A DNA stretch of 64,000 bases, from positions 1 through 64,000 of the forward strand of contig JAZNZB010000033.1 of the NCBI GenBank assembly GCA_045594705.1. The letters run 5' to 3'. The stretch comes from SVQP01 sp045594705 (GTDB lineage: Bacteria > Bacillota > Clostridia > Oscillospirales > CAG-272). This document shows, one piece after another, positions 52,042-60,082 of the stretch. Positions within the stretch are counted from its first letter, which is position 1; every line of letters begins with the position of its first letter. Below the pieces are notes generated by a model. The model saw only the letters and a list, made by a program, of their open reading frames with translations. It had not been told where the DNA came from and did not search any database. Position numbers and translations under genes: made by a program.

Positions 52042-55000
52042 TTATTGATAGGATTCCATAGCGGCGGAAGCGTCGCCAAGGAAATCAGCCAGGCAGTATG
52101 CAACGAGCTCGGGAGTCTCTGCGTACTGGTATACCTGGTAAGAGTAGCAAGGATTGGTGGGATTGGTCTTGATCTCCTCGAACTGCTCAAGAATTGCAGC
52201 CTCGGTGCTGATCTCGTACGCCACCTTCAGGAATGCAGCGGAAGCATTTGCAAGGTCTGCGATGTTTTCACGCTTGATCGCATCTCTTGCGGAAGCGATT
52301 TCATCTGCGTACTTGCCGGTGGTGTCCAGCTGTTCGAACTGTTCAAGCAGCTGCTCGCTCTGCTCCAGACGCTTGGAGGCCAGAGTCTCGTCTACCTCAA
52401 GAGTTTCCAGACCGAATTCCTTACGCTTTCTGGTGATCTCTTTATTAATGGTAGTAATGTAACTCATCAGAGACTCGGAGGGGTTCGCGTTGTCGTTATA
52501 AGCAGACAGGAATGCGAACTGGGTGTAACGGCCGAGAATGTAAGAGCCGGGATAGTTGGGAACCGATGCAAGGTCCTCAAACTGTGCCTGGATCTGCTTG
52601 AGCTCAGCGGTGGTCCAGGGCAGCTCCTCAAGAGCTTCTCTGTTCGCAGTATTGTACTTTGCTGCGGGACCGATGATCGCTACCATCTCGTTGGAGTATT
52701 CCTGCTGGCAATCCGCGCCGGTGAACCATCTGATAAAGTTCCAAGCACCGATCTCATCGCTGCAGCCCTTGACGATAACGCTGGCAGCAACAGAAGATAC
52801 GGTCTGTCTGTTGATGTAGGTGGTACCGTCCTCATTGGTGCGGATCGTACCGGGCATCGGATAGAACTTCCAAAGTCCCTCGATTTCGGTTGCGAATACC
52901 TTGAGCTGGTTGTACATACCGACGTAATCCGCAATCAGAATGGGCATTTCACCGGTTCTGAAACGGTTAGCTGCGTCGTACTGATAGGGGAAGTTATACT
53001 GTGTAAACATGTTACACATCTTCTCAAAGGAGGTCAGACCCTTCTTGGAGTCCAGGTTGATTCTCATACCGCCGTCGGCATACAGGTCACCGCCTGCCTG
53101 ATACAGGTAAACGCTGTAGTCGGTGGAAAGACCGATCATCATGTTGTTTGCCTGCAGGTCGGGAATTGCCGCCAGGATATCATCCCAGGTCTCGGGAACA
53201 GGAATGTTCAGCTCAGCCAGGATGTCCTCACGAACGAACATCATGGCAAAGCCCTGTGCCTCGGGAAGTGCGTAATAGTGCATATCACCGTCGGGGTTCT
53301 CTACGCCAAGCACCAGCATTGCCGCATCGTTGAAGTGGCTGATGGTGTCTTCCCACTCGGTGTTTGTGCTCAGGTAACCGTCCTTGACCTTCTGCTCACC
53401 GACTCTGTCTGCAATCTCGTCAACGGGAAGCAGCGCAGAACGGATCGCGTAGTTGATGACGTCGCCCTGGCCAAGGCCGAGGTAAACGTCAGGACCTTCA
53501 CCTGCAAGGATGGAAGGAAGCAGCGTACCTGCTGCGACCAGCTTAAGGTCTACTGCAGCACCGCCGATGTATTCGCCCTTGGAATTGGTGGTTTCGTTGG
53601 GAGAGAAGTCGTTGTTGATCAGGTTTCTGATAACCTGAGACTGGTCACGGCCGGTAGCCAGCCAAACCTCAACGGCATCCTCGTCCGTCACGACGGACAT
53701 GGAGCCCATGCTGTTATAGTCACGGAAGAAGGACATGACAAAGCTCTTGATCTCGTGCCATGCAGCCTGGAAGATGTTTGCGTTTGCCTTTACCTTATAG
53801 TTATAATCGGAAGAATCTGCGCCGAACTGCTCGCTGCCGCGGATGACCATGTAGTCAACCTCAAGAGGCTGCGTCTTTGCGCTGGACAGGAACGTACCCA
53901 GCGTACCGATGTAAGCCTTGAGCTGCTCCAGGTTCTTTGCGATCTCATCCTCGTCGGTACCCATATCGTGCAGCAGCTGTGCTACCTTCTGCAGAGTACC
54001 TACGTTGGAGGACTTCTGTCCTGCCATGTTGGTCAGTCTTTCCGCAATGGATACACCGTACTTCTCGGGGTTGTCGTTGTCAAGTCTGCGGGACTGAACG
54101 ACCATGTCAACCAGAACGTCAGGCATGACGCGGGAGAAGCTGTAATCGCTATATTCGTCGGGGGTGGTACCGGTCAGCTTGATGATCTCAAGATAGTCAT
54201 CGTTGATGATGTCCAGGATCTCTTCAACCTCACGGACGATATCGCCCATGGTACCGAGCGTAACCTCAAGACGCAACGTATAGGTGGTATTGCCTGCCAG
54301 ATAGATTGCGTATTCCTTGATCTCGCCATTCTCATCGAGTCGGTCGGAAGCAAGGCCGGTGGTCTGCCAGTTCGTATCGTAATTGTACTGAAGTCTTTCA
54401 GCCTCAGCAAAGGGTGCACCGTTATAGTAGCCGGCGTCGCCTGCTTCAAGGCCCTGGCTGTACAGCTGCAGCGAACGGCAAACAAACATACCGTCCAGTA
54501 CGTTCTGTCTGAAGCGGGTCACGATATCGTACATACCTGCACCGTCCGCAGAGGTGGTGAAGGTGAATTCGATCCACTGACCTGCAGTCTGCCACTTTGC
54601 GCCGCCAACGGTGTTGAGCATCACGCGGGTGGTGTCTGCGGGAGAGGTCACTGCACTGGTTCTGTCCTCGATCGCGTAGATGGTCTTGGAGGACATGTTA
54701 TTCATGTGCTCAGCCTCAAGCTTGATTTCATCCGAGCCTGCGCCCAGAGTACCCAGCTGGCTCTTCAGCGCTGCCAGATAATCCTCGTAGGTCACAACCT
54801 CGGTTGCGGGGTACAGCGTGATCGACTTGATGACCATAGGCTCGTTCTGGCCCTGAATGGTCAGCTTGTTCTCGCCTGCCTCGAGGTAGAACTCGTACTC
54901 ACCGGCATAATAACCGGAGGAGTCACGCAGGCTGTAGGTGATCCACTCGGGAGACTGGATCGCGGTGGGACGCAGTTCGTTCTCTTCAACGTCTTCCTTG

Positions 55001-55800
55001 AAGAAGCGAATGCCCTTCTCGTCCACGAACGCCGTGTTAGCCTCGGTCCAGATCTCGGGGAACTCAACGGTTGCATAAACGTTCAGCTCGGTATAGATCT
55101 TGCCGAAGAGATTCTTCTTGGTCTCTTCCTTAGCGGTCCAGCCTGCCTTCAGTCCTGCAGCCTCTGCCTCTGCCTTGAATGCATCCAATGCACTGCGGAC
55201 GTCCGAAGGCAGATCGCTCTCGGTCAGTTCGCTTGCCTTCTTGGAAGCATCCTTGAGTGTCTCGATCAGATACAGGCCGGGCAGATACTCGCTGGTCCAG
55301 GTCTTGGACAGCGTCAGGTAACGTGCTTCGCCGAAAGGTACCTTGTCATTGATTTTGAACACACGCTCGATGGACGCAGCCTTACCGATCACGGGATAGT
55401 ACTCGATCTTGATCGCGTACTTTGCGCTCTCGGGCACGTTCACGGTCCAGGAGACCTCACTTTCGGACGAGGTAAACAGGCCTTCGGCTACGCCGTCCTT
55501 TTCCTTGTCCGCAAGTCTTACGTCCTCTTCGCCGTCAACGGTGATGTAGCCGTTGGTCGCATCAATCGTAATGGTCTGCGTTGCCTTGGGATAGGCAGCG
55601 CCCGAATACTTTGCACTGTATTCGCCATACGAAATTGCGTTAAGAAGCTCTTTGATTTCAGCCAGAGTATCATTCGTTTCCTCAGATCCGACCGTGTCCT
55701 GATTCTCTTCCGCAGCAAAGGTTGCTACGGTTCCGCCACCAACCAGGAAGGTCAAAGCCAAAATCAAAGCCATAAGCTTAGTAAATTTCGCTTTTCCCAT
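52042..55800 (-). CDS. Giant extracellular solute-binding protein with carbohydrate-binding-like modules
   Basis: The product is 1252 residues, about three times the size of an ordinary sugar-binding protein. A signal peptide (1-35) precedes a first beta-rich module (about 70-340, including VSWTVNVPESAKYAIKIEYYP) and a second CBM6/35-like module (about 350-530: IKLEAEHMNNMSS, GQWIEFTFTTS). A helical linker follows, then a family 1 solute-binding domain from about 710 (AVEVWLATGRDQSQVIRNLI, LAGEGPDVYLGLGQGD, YALPEAQGFAMMFVREDILA). There is no lipobox Cys, so how it is retained at the surface is unclear. The start at 55800 is fixed by AGGAGG eight bases upstream. It is the first gene of the operon. 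Confidence 0.85.
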   Translation of the reverse strand: MGKAKFTKLMALILALTFLVGGGTVATFAAEENQDTVGSEETNDTLAEIKELLNAISYGEYSAKYSGAAYPKATQTITIDATNGYITVDGEEDVRLADKEKDGVAEGLFTSSESEVSWTVNVPESAKYAIKIEYYPVIGKAASIERVFKINDKVPFGEARYLTLSKTWTSEYLPGLYLIETLKDASKKASELTESDLPSDVRSALDAFKAEAEAAGLKAGWTAKEETKKNLFGKIYTELNVYATVEFPEIWTEANTAFVDEKGIRFFKEDVEENELRPTAIQSPEWITYSLRDSSGYYAGEYEFYLEAGENKLTIQGQNEPMVIKSITLYPATEVVTYEDYLAALKSQLGTLGAGSDEIKLEAEHMNNMSSKTIYAIEDRTSAVTSPADTTRVMLNTVGGAKWQTAGQWIEFTFTTSADGAGMYDIVTRFRQNVLDGMFVCRSLQLYSQGLEAGDAGYYNGAPFAEAERLQYNYDTNWQTTGLASDRLDENGEIKEYAIYLAGNTTYTLRLEVTLGTMGDIVREVEEILDIINDDYLEIIKLTGTTPDEYSDYSFSRVMPDVLVDMVVQSRRLDNDNPEKYGVSIAERLTNMAGQKSSNVGTLQKVAQLLHDMGTDEDEIAKNLEQLKAYIGTLGTFLSSAKTQPLEVDYMVIRGSEQFGADSSDYNYKVKANANIFQAAWHEIKSFVMSFFRDYNSMGSMSVVTDEDAVEVWLATGRDQSQVIRNLINNDFSPNETTNSKGEYIGGAAVDLKLVAAGTLLPSILAGEGPDVYLGLGQGDVINYAIRSALLPVDEIADRVGEQKVKDGYLSTNTEWEDTISHFNDAAMLVLGVENPDGDMHYYALPEAQGFAMMFVREDILAELNIPVPETWDDILAAIPDLQANNMMIGLSTDYSVYLYQAGGDLYADGGMRINLDSKKGLTSFEKMCNMFTQYNFPYQYDAANRFRTGEMPILIADYVGMYNQLKVFATEIEGLWKFYPMPGTIRTNEDGTTYINRQTVSSVAASVIVKGCSDEIGAWNFIRWFTGADCQQEYSNEMVAIIGPAAKYNTANREALEELPWTTAELKQIQAQFEDLASVPNYPGSYILGRYTQFAFLSAYNDNANPSESLMSYITTINKEITRKRKEFGLETLEVDETLASKRLEQSEQLLEQFEQLDTTGKYADEIASARDAIKRENIADLANASAAFLKVAYEISTEAAILEQFEEIKTNPTNPCYSYQVYQYAETPELVAYCLADFLGDASAAMESYQ

Positions 55801-56249
55801 AAAATTTCCTCCTACCAAGATTTTCTGTGAGTTGCCGATATGAGAATTCGGCTCACATTAGGGATACGGTGCTTGCCAATAATACCATGCACTGCGGGCA
55901 GAATCCGCACTCGCGGGACTCCGCTTGCGCGGAAATTGCCTTGCTGCTCCAAGCGTCTGCGTGACGTGGCGTATCACGCGCGCGCATGGAAACCGACCAA
56001 GCATCCGTTTCGGAGTGACCAATTTACACTCCCGACTTATCCGCAGGGAGCGATACGCGCAGCTGCGTACCGTGGAACCCTTGCAAACAGCCCGTGGCAT
56101 CAGCATTATTGCTATGCAATTGTCTTCGGCGGTCTGACCCGCCGTTTTAGATTTTCACGCCGACAATTCTTTCATCAAATATATCGGCGGTCAAAAATAA
56201 GGCCATTGCAAGCAACCCGGAACGGTCCGCAAAATGCCCTAATATTGAT
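55801..56249 (-). ncRNA. Long structured leader of the sugar-uptake operon
   Basis: Between the promoter at 56256-56284 and the first start codon lies about 450 bases of GC-rich, hairpin-dense sequence set against AT-rich DNA upstream. Minus-strand stems include GGCGG-GTCAGA-CCGCC, GGTACGC..GCGTATC, CTCCC..GGGAG, a TCCGC-GCAA-GCGGA hairpin with a GNRA tetraloop, CTG-CCC-GCAG, and a two-part GTGAG/CTCAC plus CCGA/TCGG stem just before the ribosome binding site. No T-box, FMN, cobalamin, TPP, glycine, c-di-GMP or glmS core is recognisable, and no credible ORF. It could be a regulatory leader or a processed small RNA. Confidence 0.55.
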
Positions 56250-56255
56250 GGATTT

Positions 56256-56284
56256 ATTATATAACAAAGGCGAATTTCTGTCAA
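56256..56284 (-). promoter_or_regulatory. Consensus sigma-A promoter of the sugar-uptake operon
   Basis: On the minus strand, TTGACA (56284-56279), 17 bases, then TATAAT (56261-56256). Both hexamers are perfect. No other promoter of this quality lies between here and the first gene. Confidence 0.9.
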
Positions 56285-56785
56285 GCATCAAACACCGCAC
56301 CGACACGCCACGCAAACATAATTATTATATAAAAACGCGGTTCACGATTTGTTCACACATTCATATTTTCGCTTTTTTCAAACATTCTGTATTTTCTGCA
56401 TAACCTTGCATTTCAGCAATTGTAATTTTTGTTTACTCAATTTTCACCAATATTCGCCTATCCTTGCGTATTTGGCGTCCTTTTTTGTGCAAATTTATAT
56501 TGAATTTTTGTCGCATGATTGCAATGCGTAATTTTTATTTACCCTTTTGCGAAACGTGATTATTCATTTTTTATGCAGTTTTTAATTTTTTATTTTGTAA
56601 CTCTTGCACAATTTTCGTGCTTGATTTTTTACGTCTTGACATTTTGCACAAATTTGCCGCCTTCAGCCTCACCGCCACTCCTTTTACCCCCTTTTTCGCC
56701 CCTATTTCCCCTTATTATTATCATCTGTGCCATTTTTTTCCATTTATTTTTCGTTGCGTGTTTTTTTGCAATTGCAAAAGGAGGA
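56285..56785. other. AT-rich, pyrimidine-biased intergenic stretch
   Basis: No gene is supported. The plus strand is very T-rich with few purine runs. The 114-residue ORF at 56519-56863 is a poly-Phe/Leu/Pro artefact without a ribosome binding site. The stretch may simply separate the two divergent promoters. Confidence 0.6.
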
Positions 56786-56833
56786 AGCCGCCAACACTGC
56801 TTCTCTCTCAGCCGCCAACACCGCTTTTCTCTC
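56786..56833. repeat. Two tandem 24-bp repeats
   Basis: AGCCGCCAACACTGCTTCTC (then TCTC) at 56786-56809 is repeated at 56810-56833 with two differences. It ends eight bases upstream of the -35 of the rlmI promoter, a position where an activator or repressor could bind twice. Confidence 0.65.
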
Positions 56834-56840
56834 TACCCTC

Positions 56841-56869
56841 TTGCACTTTCGCCGACGTTATGATATACT
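56841..56869 (+). promoter_or_regulatory. Sigma-A promoter of the rRNA methyltransferase gene
   Basis: TTGCAC (56841-56846), 17 bases, then TATACT (56864-56869); AGGAGG follows at 56888-56893. Confidence 0.83.
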
Positions 56870-56898
56870 GATTAACAGATATATTTCAGGAGGTCCAT

Positions 56899-58128
56899 AT
56901 GCTTTCCGAGCTTTCTAAAATCACGATCACCGAAAAGGGTGAAAAAATGCTGCGCGGCGGCCACGTTTGGGTATTTGCCGACGAGGTCATCTCCATCGAT
57001 AAGCCTATAACCGACGGCGATATTGCATACGTATATTCGCAGAAGGGTCGTTATCTGGGTGCAGGCTTCTATAACAGTGCTTCCAAAATCCGCGTGCGTA
57101 TCCTCTCGCGTAACGCCAACGACACCTTTGATCAAAAATTCTGGCAACGCCGCCTGGAATATGCCGTTTCCTATCGCAAAAGCGTCATGAAGGGTGACGA
57201 CTTTAAATGCTGCCGACTCATCTTCGGAGAAGCCGACTCCTTCCCCGGCCTGACCGTTGACAGATTTGACAATCTCCTTGTAGTACAAGCTCTTTCGCTT
57301 GGCATTGATCGCATCAAGCAGGTGTTGATCCCTGCTTTGGTGGATATTTTGCGCGGCATGGGCGAGGTCATTGACGGTGTTTACGAGCGCAACGACGTCA
57401 CCATCCGCCAAAAAGAGGGGCTGGAAGAATATACCGGTTGGTTCCCCGGATTACAACCCGAAAATGATGACTCGGGACTGACCCAAATCGCGGAAAACGG
57501 CATCGTTTACGATGTAGACGTGATCAACGGTCAGAAAACCGGCTTTTTCTTGGACCAGAAGTATAACAGAGCCTCGATCCACGCCATTGCCAAGGGTAAG
57601 AAGGTGCTTGACTGCTTTACGCACACGGGCTCTTTTGCGCTCAATGCTGCGTCTGCGGGTGCCGCGCACGTTACCGCCGTGGATATTTCGGAAGAGGCTA
57701 TCAGAATGACGCGCAAAAACGCGCAGAATAACGGTCTTGATGACAAAATGGACTTTATCTGCCGCGACGTTTTCGAGCTTCTGACCGACATGGCCGACAA
57801 GAAGATCCCCTGTGATTACGATTTCATCATTCTCGACCCGCCTGCTTTTACCAAAAGCCGTGACACGCTCAAAAACGCCATTCGCGGCTACCGCGAGATC
57901 AATTCCAAGGCCATGAAGCTTTTGCCGCGCGGCGGATATCTGGCCACCTGCTCCTGTTCACACTTCATGACCGATACCTATTTCAAGCAAATGCTGCACA
58001 ACGCTGCCGAGGATGCGGGTGTTTCTCTGCGCCAGATCGAGGCGCGCCAGCAATCCCCCGACCACCCCATTTTGTGGAACGTTCCCGAGACAGACTACCT
58101 CAAATTCTACATTTTCCAGATCGTATAG
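56899..58128 (+). CDS. rlmI: RlmI-type class I rRNA methyltransferase
   Basis: Predicted 23S rRNA (cytosine-5) methyltransferase using S-adenosylmethionine. The product is 409 residues. An N-terminal PUA domain (about 1-75: KGEKMLRGGHVWVFADEV) and a central EEHxR-like region precede the Rossmann core. The core shows FFLDQKYNR, VLDCFTHTGSFALNAA (SAM loop), AVDISEEAI, IILDPPAFTKS and CSCSHFM. The length and domain order match RlmI; the modified base is inferred from the family. Confidence 0.92.
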   Translation: MLSELSKITITEKGEKMLRGGHVWVFADEVISIDKPITDGDIAYVYSQKGRYLGAGFYNSASKIRVRILSRNANDTFDQKFWQRRLEYAVSYRKSVMKGDDFKCCRLIFGEADSFPGLTVDRFDNLLVVQALSLGIDRIKQVLIPALVDILRGMGEVIDGVYERNDVTIRQKEGLEEYTGWFPGLQPENDDSGLTQIAENGIVYDVDVINGQKTGFFLDQKYNRASIHAIAKGKKVLDCFTHTGSFALNAASAGAAHVTAVDISEEAIRMTRKNAQNNGLDDKMDFICRDVFELLTDMADKKIPCDYDFIILDPPAFTKSRDTLKNAIRGYREINSKAMKLLPRGGYLATCSCSHFMTDTYFKQMLHNAAEDAGVSLRQIEARQQSPDHPILWNVPETDYLKFYIFQIV

Positions 58129-58173
58129 CGCATTACAGTTTGTTTTTCTACCAACGATTTATTTTTCACCGTC

Positions 58174-58199
58174 ATAGGGGCGATTCACAAATCGCTCGG
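58174..58199. repeat. CATAGGGG-type hairpin repeat
   Basis: GCGATT-CAC-AAATCGC (58180-58195 region) with GGGG/CTCG edges. It has the same design as the hairpins at 35-72 and 5854-5878, placed here in a convergent gap. Confidence 0.55.
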
Positions 58200-58202
58200 C
58201 AC

Positions 58203-58239
58203 AAAAAAAGGAGTTGCTCACATAAGCAACTCCTTTTTT
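58203..58239. terminator. Bidirectional terminator between rlmI and glcK
   Basis: GGAGTTGCT (58210-58218) pairs with AGCAACTCC (58225-58233), with an A-run before and a T-run after, so it can stop transcription from both convergent genes. Confidence 0.92.
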
Positions 58240-58254
58240 ATTCACTCGATCAAA

Positions 58255-59214
58255 TTACAATCCCAGCACTGCTGCGCCAACGATGCCTGCATCGTTGCCA
58301 AGCTGCGCGATACGGATATCAGTCAACTTGACAATACCGCCACCGTACTGCTCCGCTCTGACCTTCGGGATCAGCATATCCAAGAGGTACTGTCCTTCGC
58401 CGGAAACACCACCGCCCAGGGAAAGCACCTCGGGCTGGAAGATATTAATGACATTGGCAAGACCGCAAGCAAGGTGATCGGTATAGCAATCCACCACTTC
58501 CTTGGCAGCCTCGTCACCTGCACGCAACGCGTCAAATGCAGTTCTTCCGGACACCTTGCCCTTCTCAGCCACCATCTGACTCATCAGCGTCTCTCTGCCG
58601 CTCTGCTCACATTCCTCGATCTTCTCGCGAGTCATGCGGATCAGCGCAGTTGCCGAGCTGTAAGCCTCCCAGCAGCCCTTTCTGCCGCAGGAGCAAGGGG
58701 CGCCATTCTTGACGATCACAATGTGTCCAAGCTCTGCACCTGCATAGTTAAAGCCGGAATAAACCTTATTATCAATGATGATACCGCCGCCAACACCTGT
58801 GCCAAGCGTGATCATAACAGAATTGGAGCTCCCCTTTGCAGCACCCGCGATTGCCTCACCCCAAGCAGCGGCATTGGCATCGTTCTCAATATGGAATTCC
58901 TTTGCGGGGAAATCCTTTTTGATCAGATCGCAAATGGCAAACTTGTGGAAAGGCAGATTGTTTGCATATTCCACCACGCCCGTATCGTGATTGCAGATAC
59001 CGGGTGAAGCGATACCAACCGAATCGATATCATCTACCGTAATGCCGAAATCAGCGCAGACCTTATGGCACAGCTCTGCAATGCTTGCTGCGATCTGCTC
59101 CGCGGGACGCTGTGCCTCAGTGGGCACGCTTGCCTTGCATACGATACGGTACTCGCCGTCAACAATTCCTGCGGCGATATTGGTTCCACCAAGATCAATT
59201 CCTATTCTGTACAT
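58255..59214 (-). CDS. glcK: ROK family glucokinase
   Basis: Phosphorylates glucose (or a related hexose) with ATP. The product is 319 residues. The phosphate loop is GIDLGGTNIAAG, the sugar-binding Asp is in HIENDANAAAWGE, and LGTGVGGGII is the second phosphate motif. The ROK zinc site CSCGRKGCWEAY follows the ELGH His. There is no DNA-binding N-terminus, so it is a kinase rather than a NagC/XylR regulator. It has its own perfect promoter. It may phosphorylate sugars brought in by the nearby importer. Confidence 0.92.
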   Translation of the reverse strand: MYRIGIDLGGTNIAAGIVDGEYRIVCKASVPTEAQRPAEQIAASIAELCHKVCADFGITVDDIDSVGIASPGICNHDTGVVEYANNLPFHKFAICDLIKKDFPAKEFHIENDANAAAWGEAIAGAAKGSSNSVMITLGTGVGGGIIIDNKVYSGFNYAGAELGHIVIVKNGAPCSCGRKGCWEAYSSATALIRMTREKIEECEQSGRETLMSQMVAEKGKVSGRTAFDALRAGDEAAKEVVDCYTDHLACGLANVINIFQPEVLSLGGGVSGEGQYLLDMLIPKVRAEQYGGGIVKLTDIRIAQLGNDAGIVGAAVLGL

Positions 59215-59271
59215 AAGCGTTCCTCACTTTTCTTGAGCGTGTCACTTGGGTCACGCATCATTCTTGTCTTT

Positions 59272-59300
59272 ATTATACTAAAATCTTTCATCTTTGTCAA
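59272..59300 (-). promoter_or_regulatory. Consensus sigma-A promoter of glcK
   Basis: On the minus strand, TTGACA (59300-59295), 17 bases, then TATAAT (59277-59272). Confidence 0.93.
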
Positions 59301-59308
59301 TTGGCAGA

Positions 59309-60082
59309 TCAGACTTTTTGCAGATTTTTGCACACGTCGGCTACAAGCTCCTCAAACACGTGACAAATGCGTGCCGTATCCTCGGGCGTATAGTAAAAAT
59401 GACTCGAGCCGGGCAAAAATTCACATTTCGCACTCGGATTCTTCTCAAAGGGCTTGATCGATCTGCGTCCCACCACCTCATCCCGATAGGATTGCAGCGC
59501 GATCATGGGCAGATCGTAGGAGCCGATCCGCTTACGCGTGTATCTTGAAATGGCGAACAGATCCAAAAAGCGCGGTGCGCAGGACAGAAATTCCCCAAGA
59601 CTGATCTGATACACCTCAACGCCGCAGCATGCGCGCGCTGCAGCCATGGCGGCGTCCTCGCCGTCCGGGTTGCAATTGATCATACGGATCGCAGTTTTGA
59701 CAATGGGCGGATCGCACTTGGGATACAGTGCAGCTCCCAAAAACAGCATGCCGGCGATCTTTTGCTCCACCCCCAGCTTAACAGAAGCGTTGGCGGTCAA
59801 CATGCATCCCATGGAATGCGCCACGATCACCACACGGTCGAAGAGCTCGCAAGCACGCGCAACCTCCCGCTCTACCTGTGATTCCCATTTTTCCCGGCTC
59901 GTATGCGCAAAATCGCGCAATGCACCGCCGTGTCCGTCCAGTTGTATACTTTGCACCTCCCAATCCGCGGGAATATACGGCAAAAGCATATCAAAATGAT
60001 GCGGACTCCCCAAAAAACCGTGCACCATCAGCACGCAAACGCGTGCTCCCGGCACTTCGAGAGAAAACGGAGCATGCTTCAT
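59309..60082 (-). CDS. Alpha/beta hydrolase, Est30/monoacylglycerol-lipase-like carboxylesterase
   Basis: The product is 257 residues with no signal peptide. The oxyanion motif is MVHGFLGSP, the nucleophile elbow is VAHSMGCM, and the acid and base appear in SYRDEVVG and GSSHFYYTPED. Family knowledge suggests a cytosolic carboxylesterase or lipase on small acyl esters. Its ATG directly follows the stop of the barnase-like lipoprotein gene, with GGTGG as ribosome binding site, so the two are translationally coupled. Confidence 0.88.
   Translation of the reverse strand: MKHAPFSLEVPGARVCVLMVHGFLGSPHHFDMLLPYIPADWEVQSIQLDGHGGALRDFAHTSREKWESQVEREVARACELFDRVVIVAHSMGCMLTANASVKLGVEQKIAGMLFLGAALYPKCDPPIVKTAIRMINCNPDGEDAAMAAARACCGVEVYQISLGEFLSCAPRFLDLFAISRYTRKRIGSYDLPMIALQSYRDEVVGRRSIKPFEKNPSAKCEFLPGSSHFYYTPEDTARICHVFEELVADVCKNLQKV

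Noticed and set aside
52045..55830. 1261-residue plus-strand ORF opposite the giant binding protein gene
   Set aside because: It mirrors the real gene almost end to end, has no ribosome binding site, signal or recognisable motif, and arises because the real gene's codons rarely create antisense stops.
55901..56100. Leader as 6S RNA, SRP RNA, RNase P RNA or tmRNA
   Set aside because: None of the universally conserved segments of these RNAs could be found on either strand, despite a superficial GGAGCAGCAAGGCA resemblance to SRP RNA.
55840..56403. 187-residue plus-strand ORF across the operon leader
   Set aside because: Arg/His-rich random composition, no ribosome binding site and no motif; the region is better explained as structured RNA on the other strand.
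56519..56863. 114-residue hydrophobic ORF in the AT-rich gap
   Set aside because: Composition is a direct product of a T-rich strand, there is no ribosome binding site, and it runs through the tandem repeats into the rlmI promoter.
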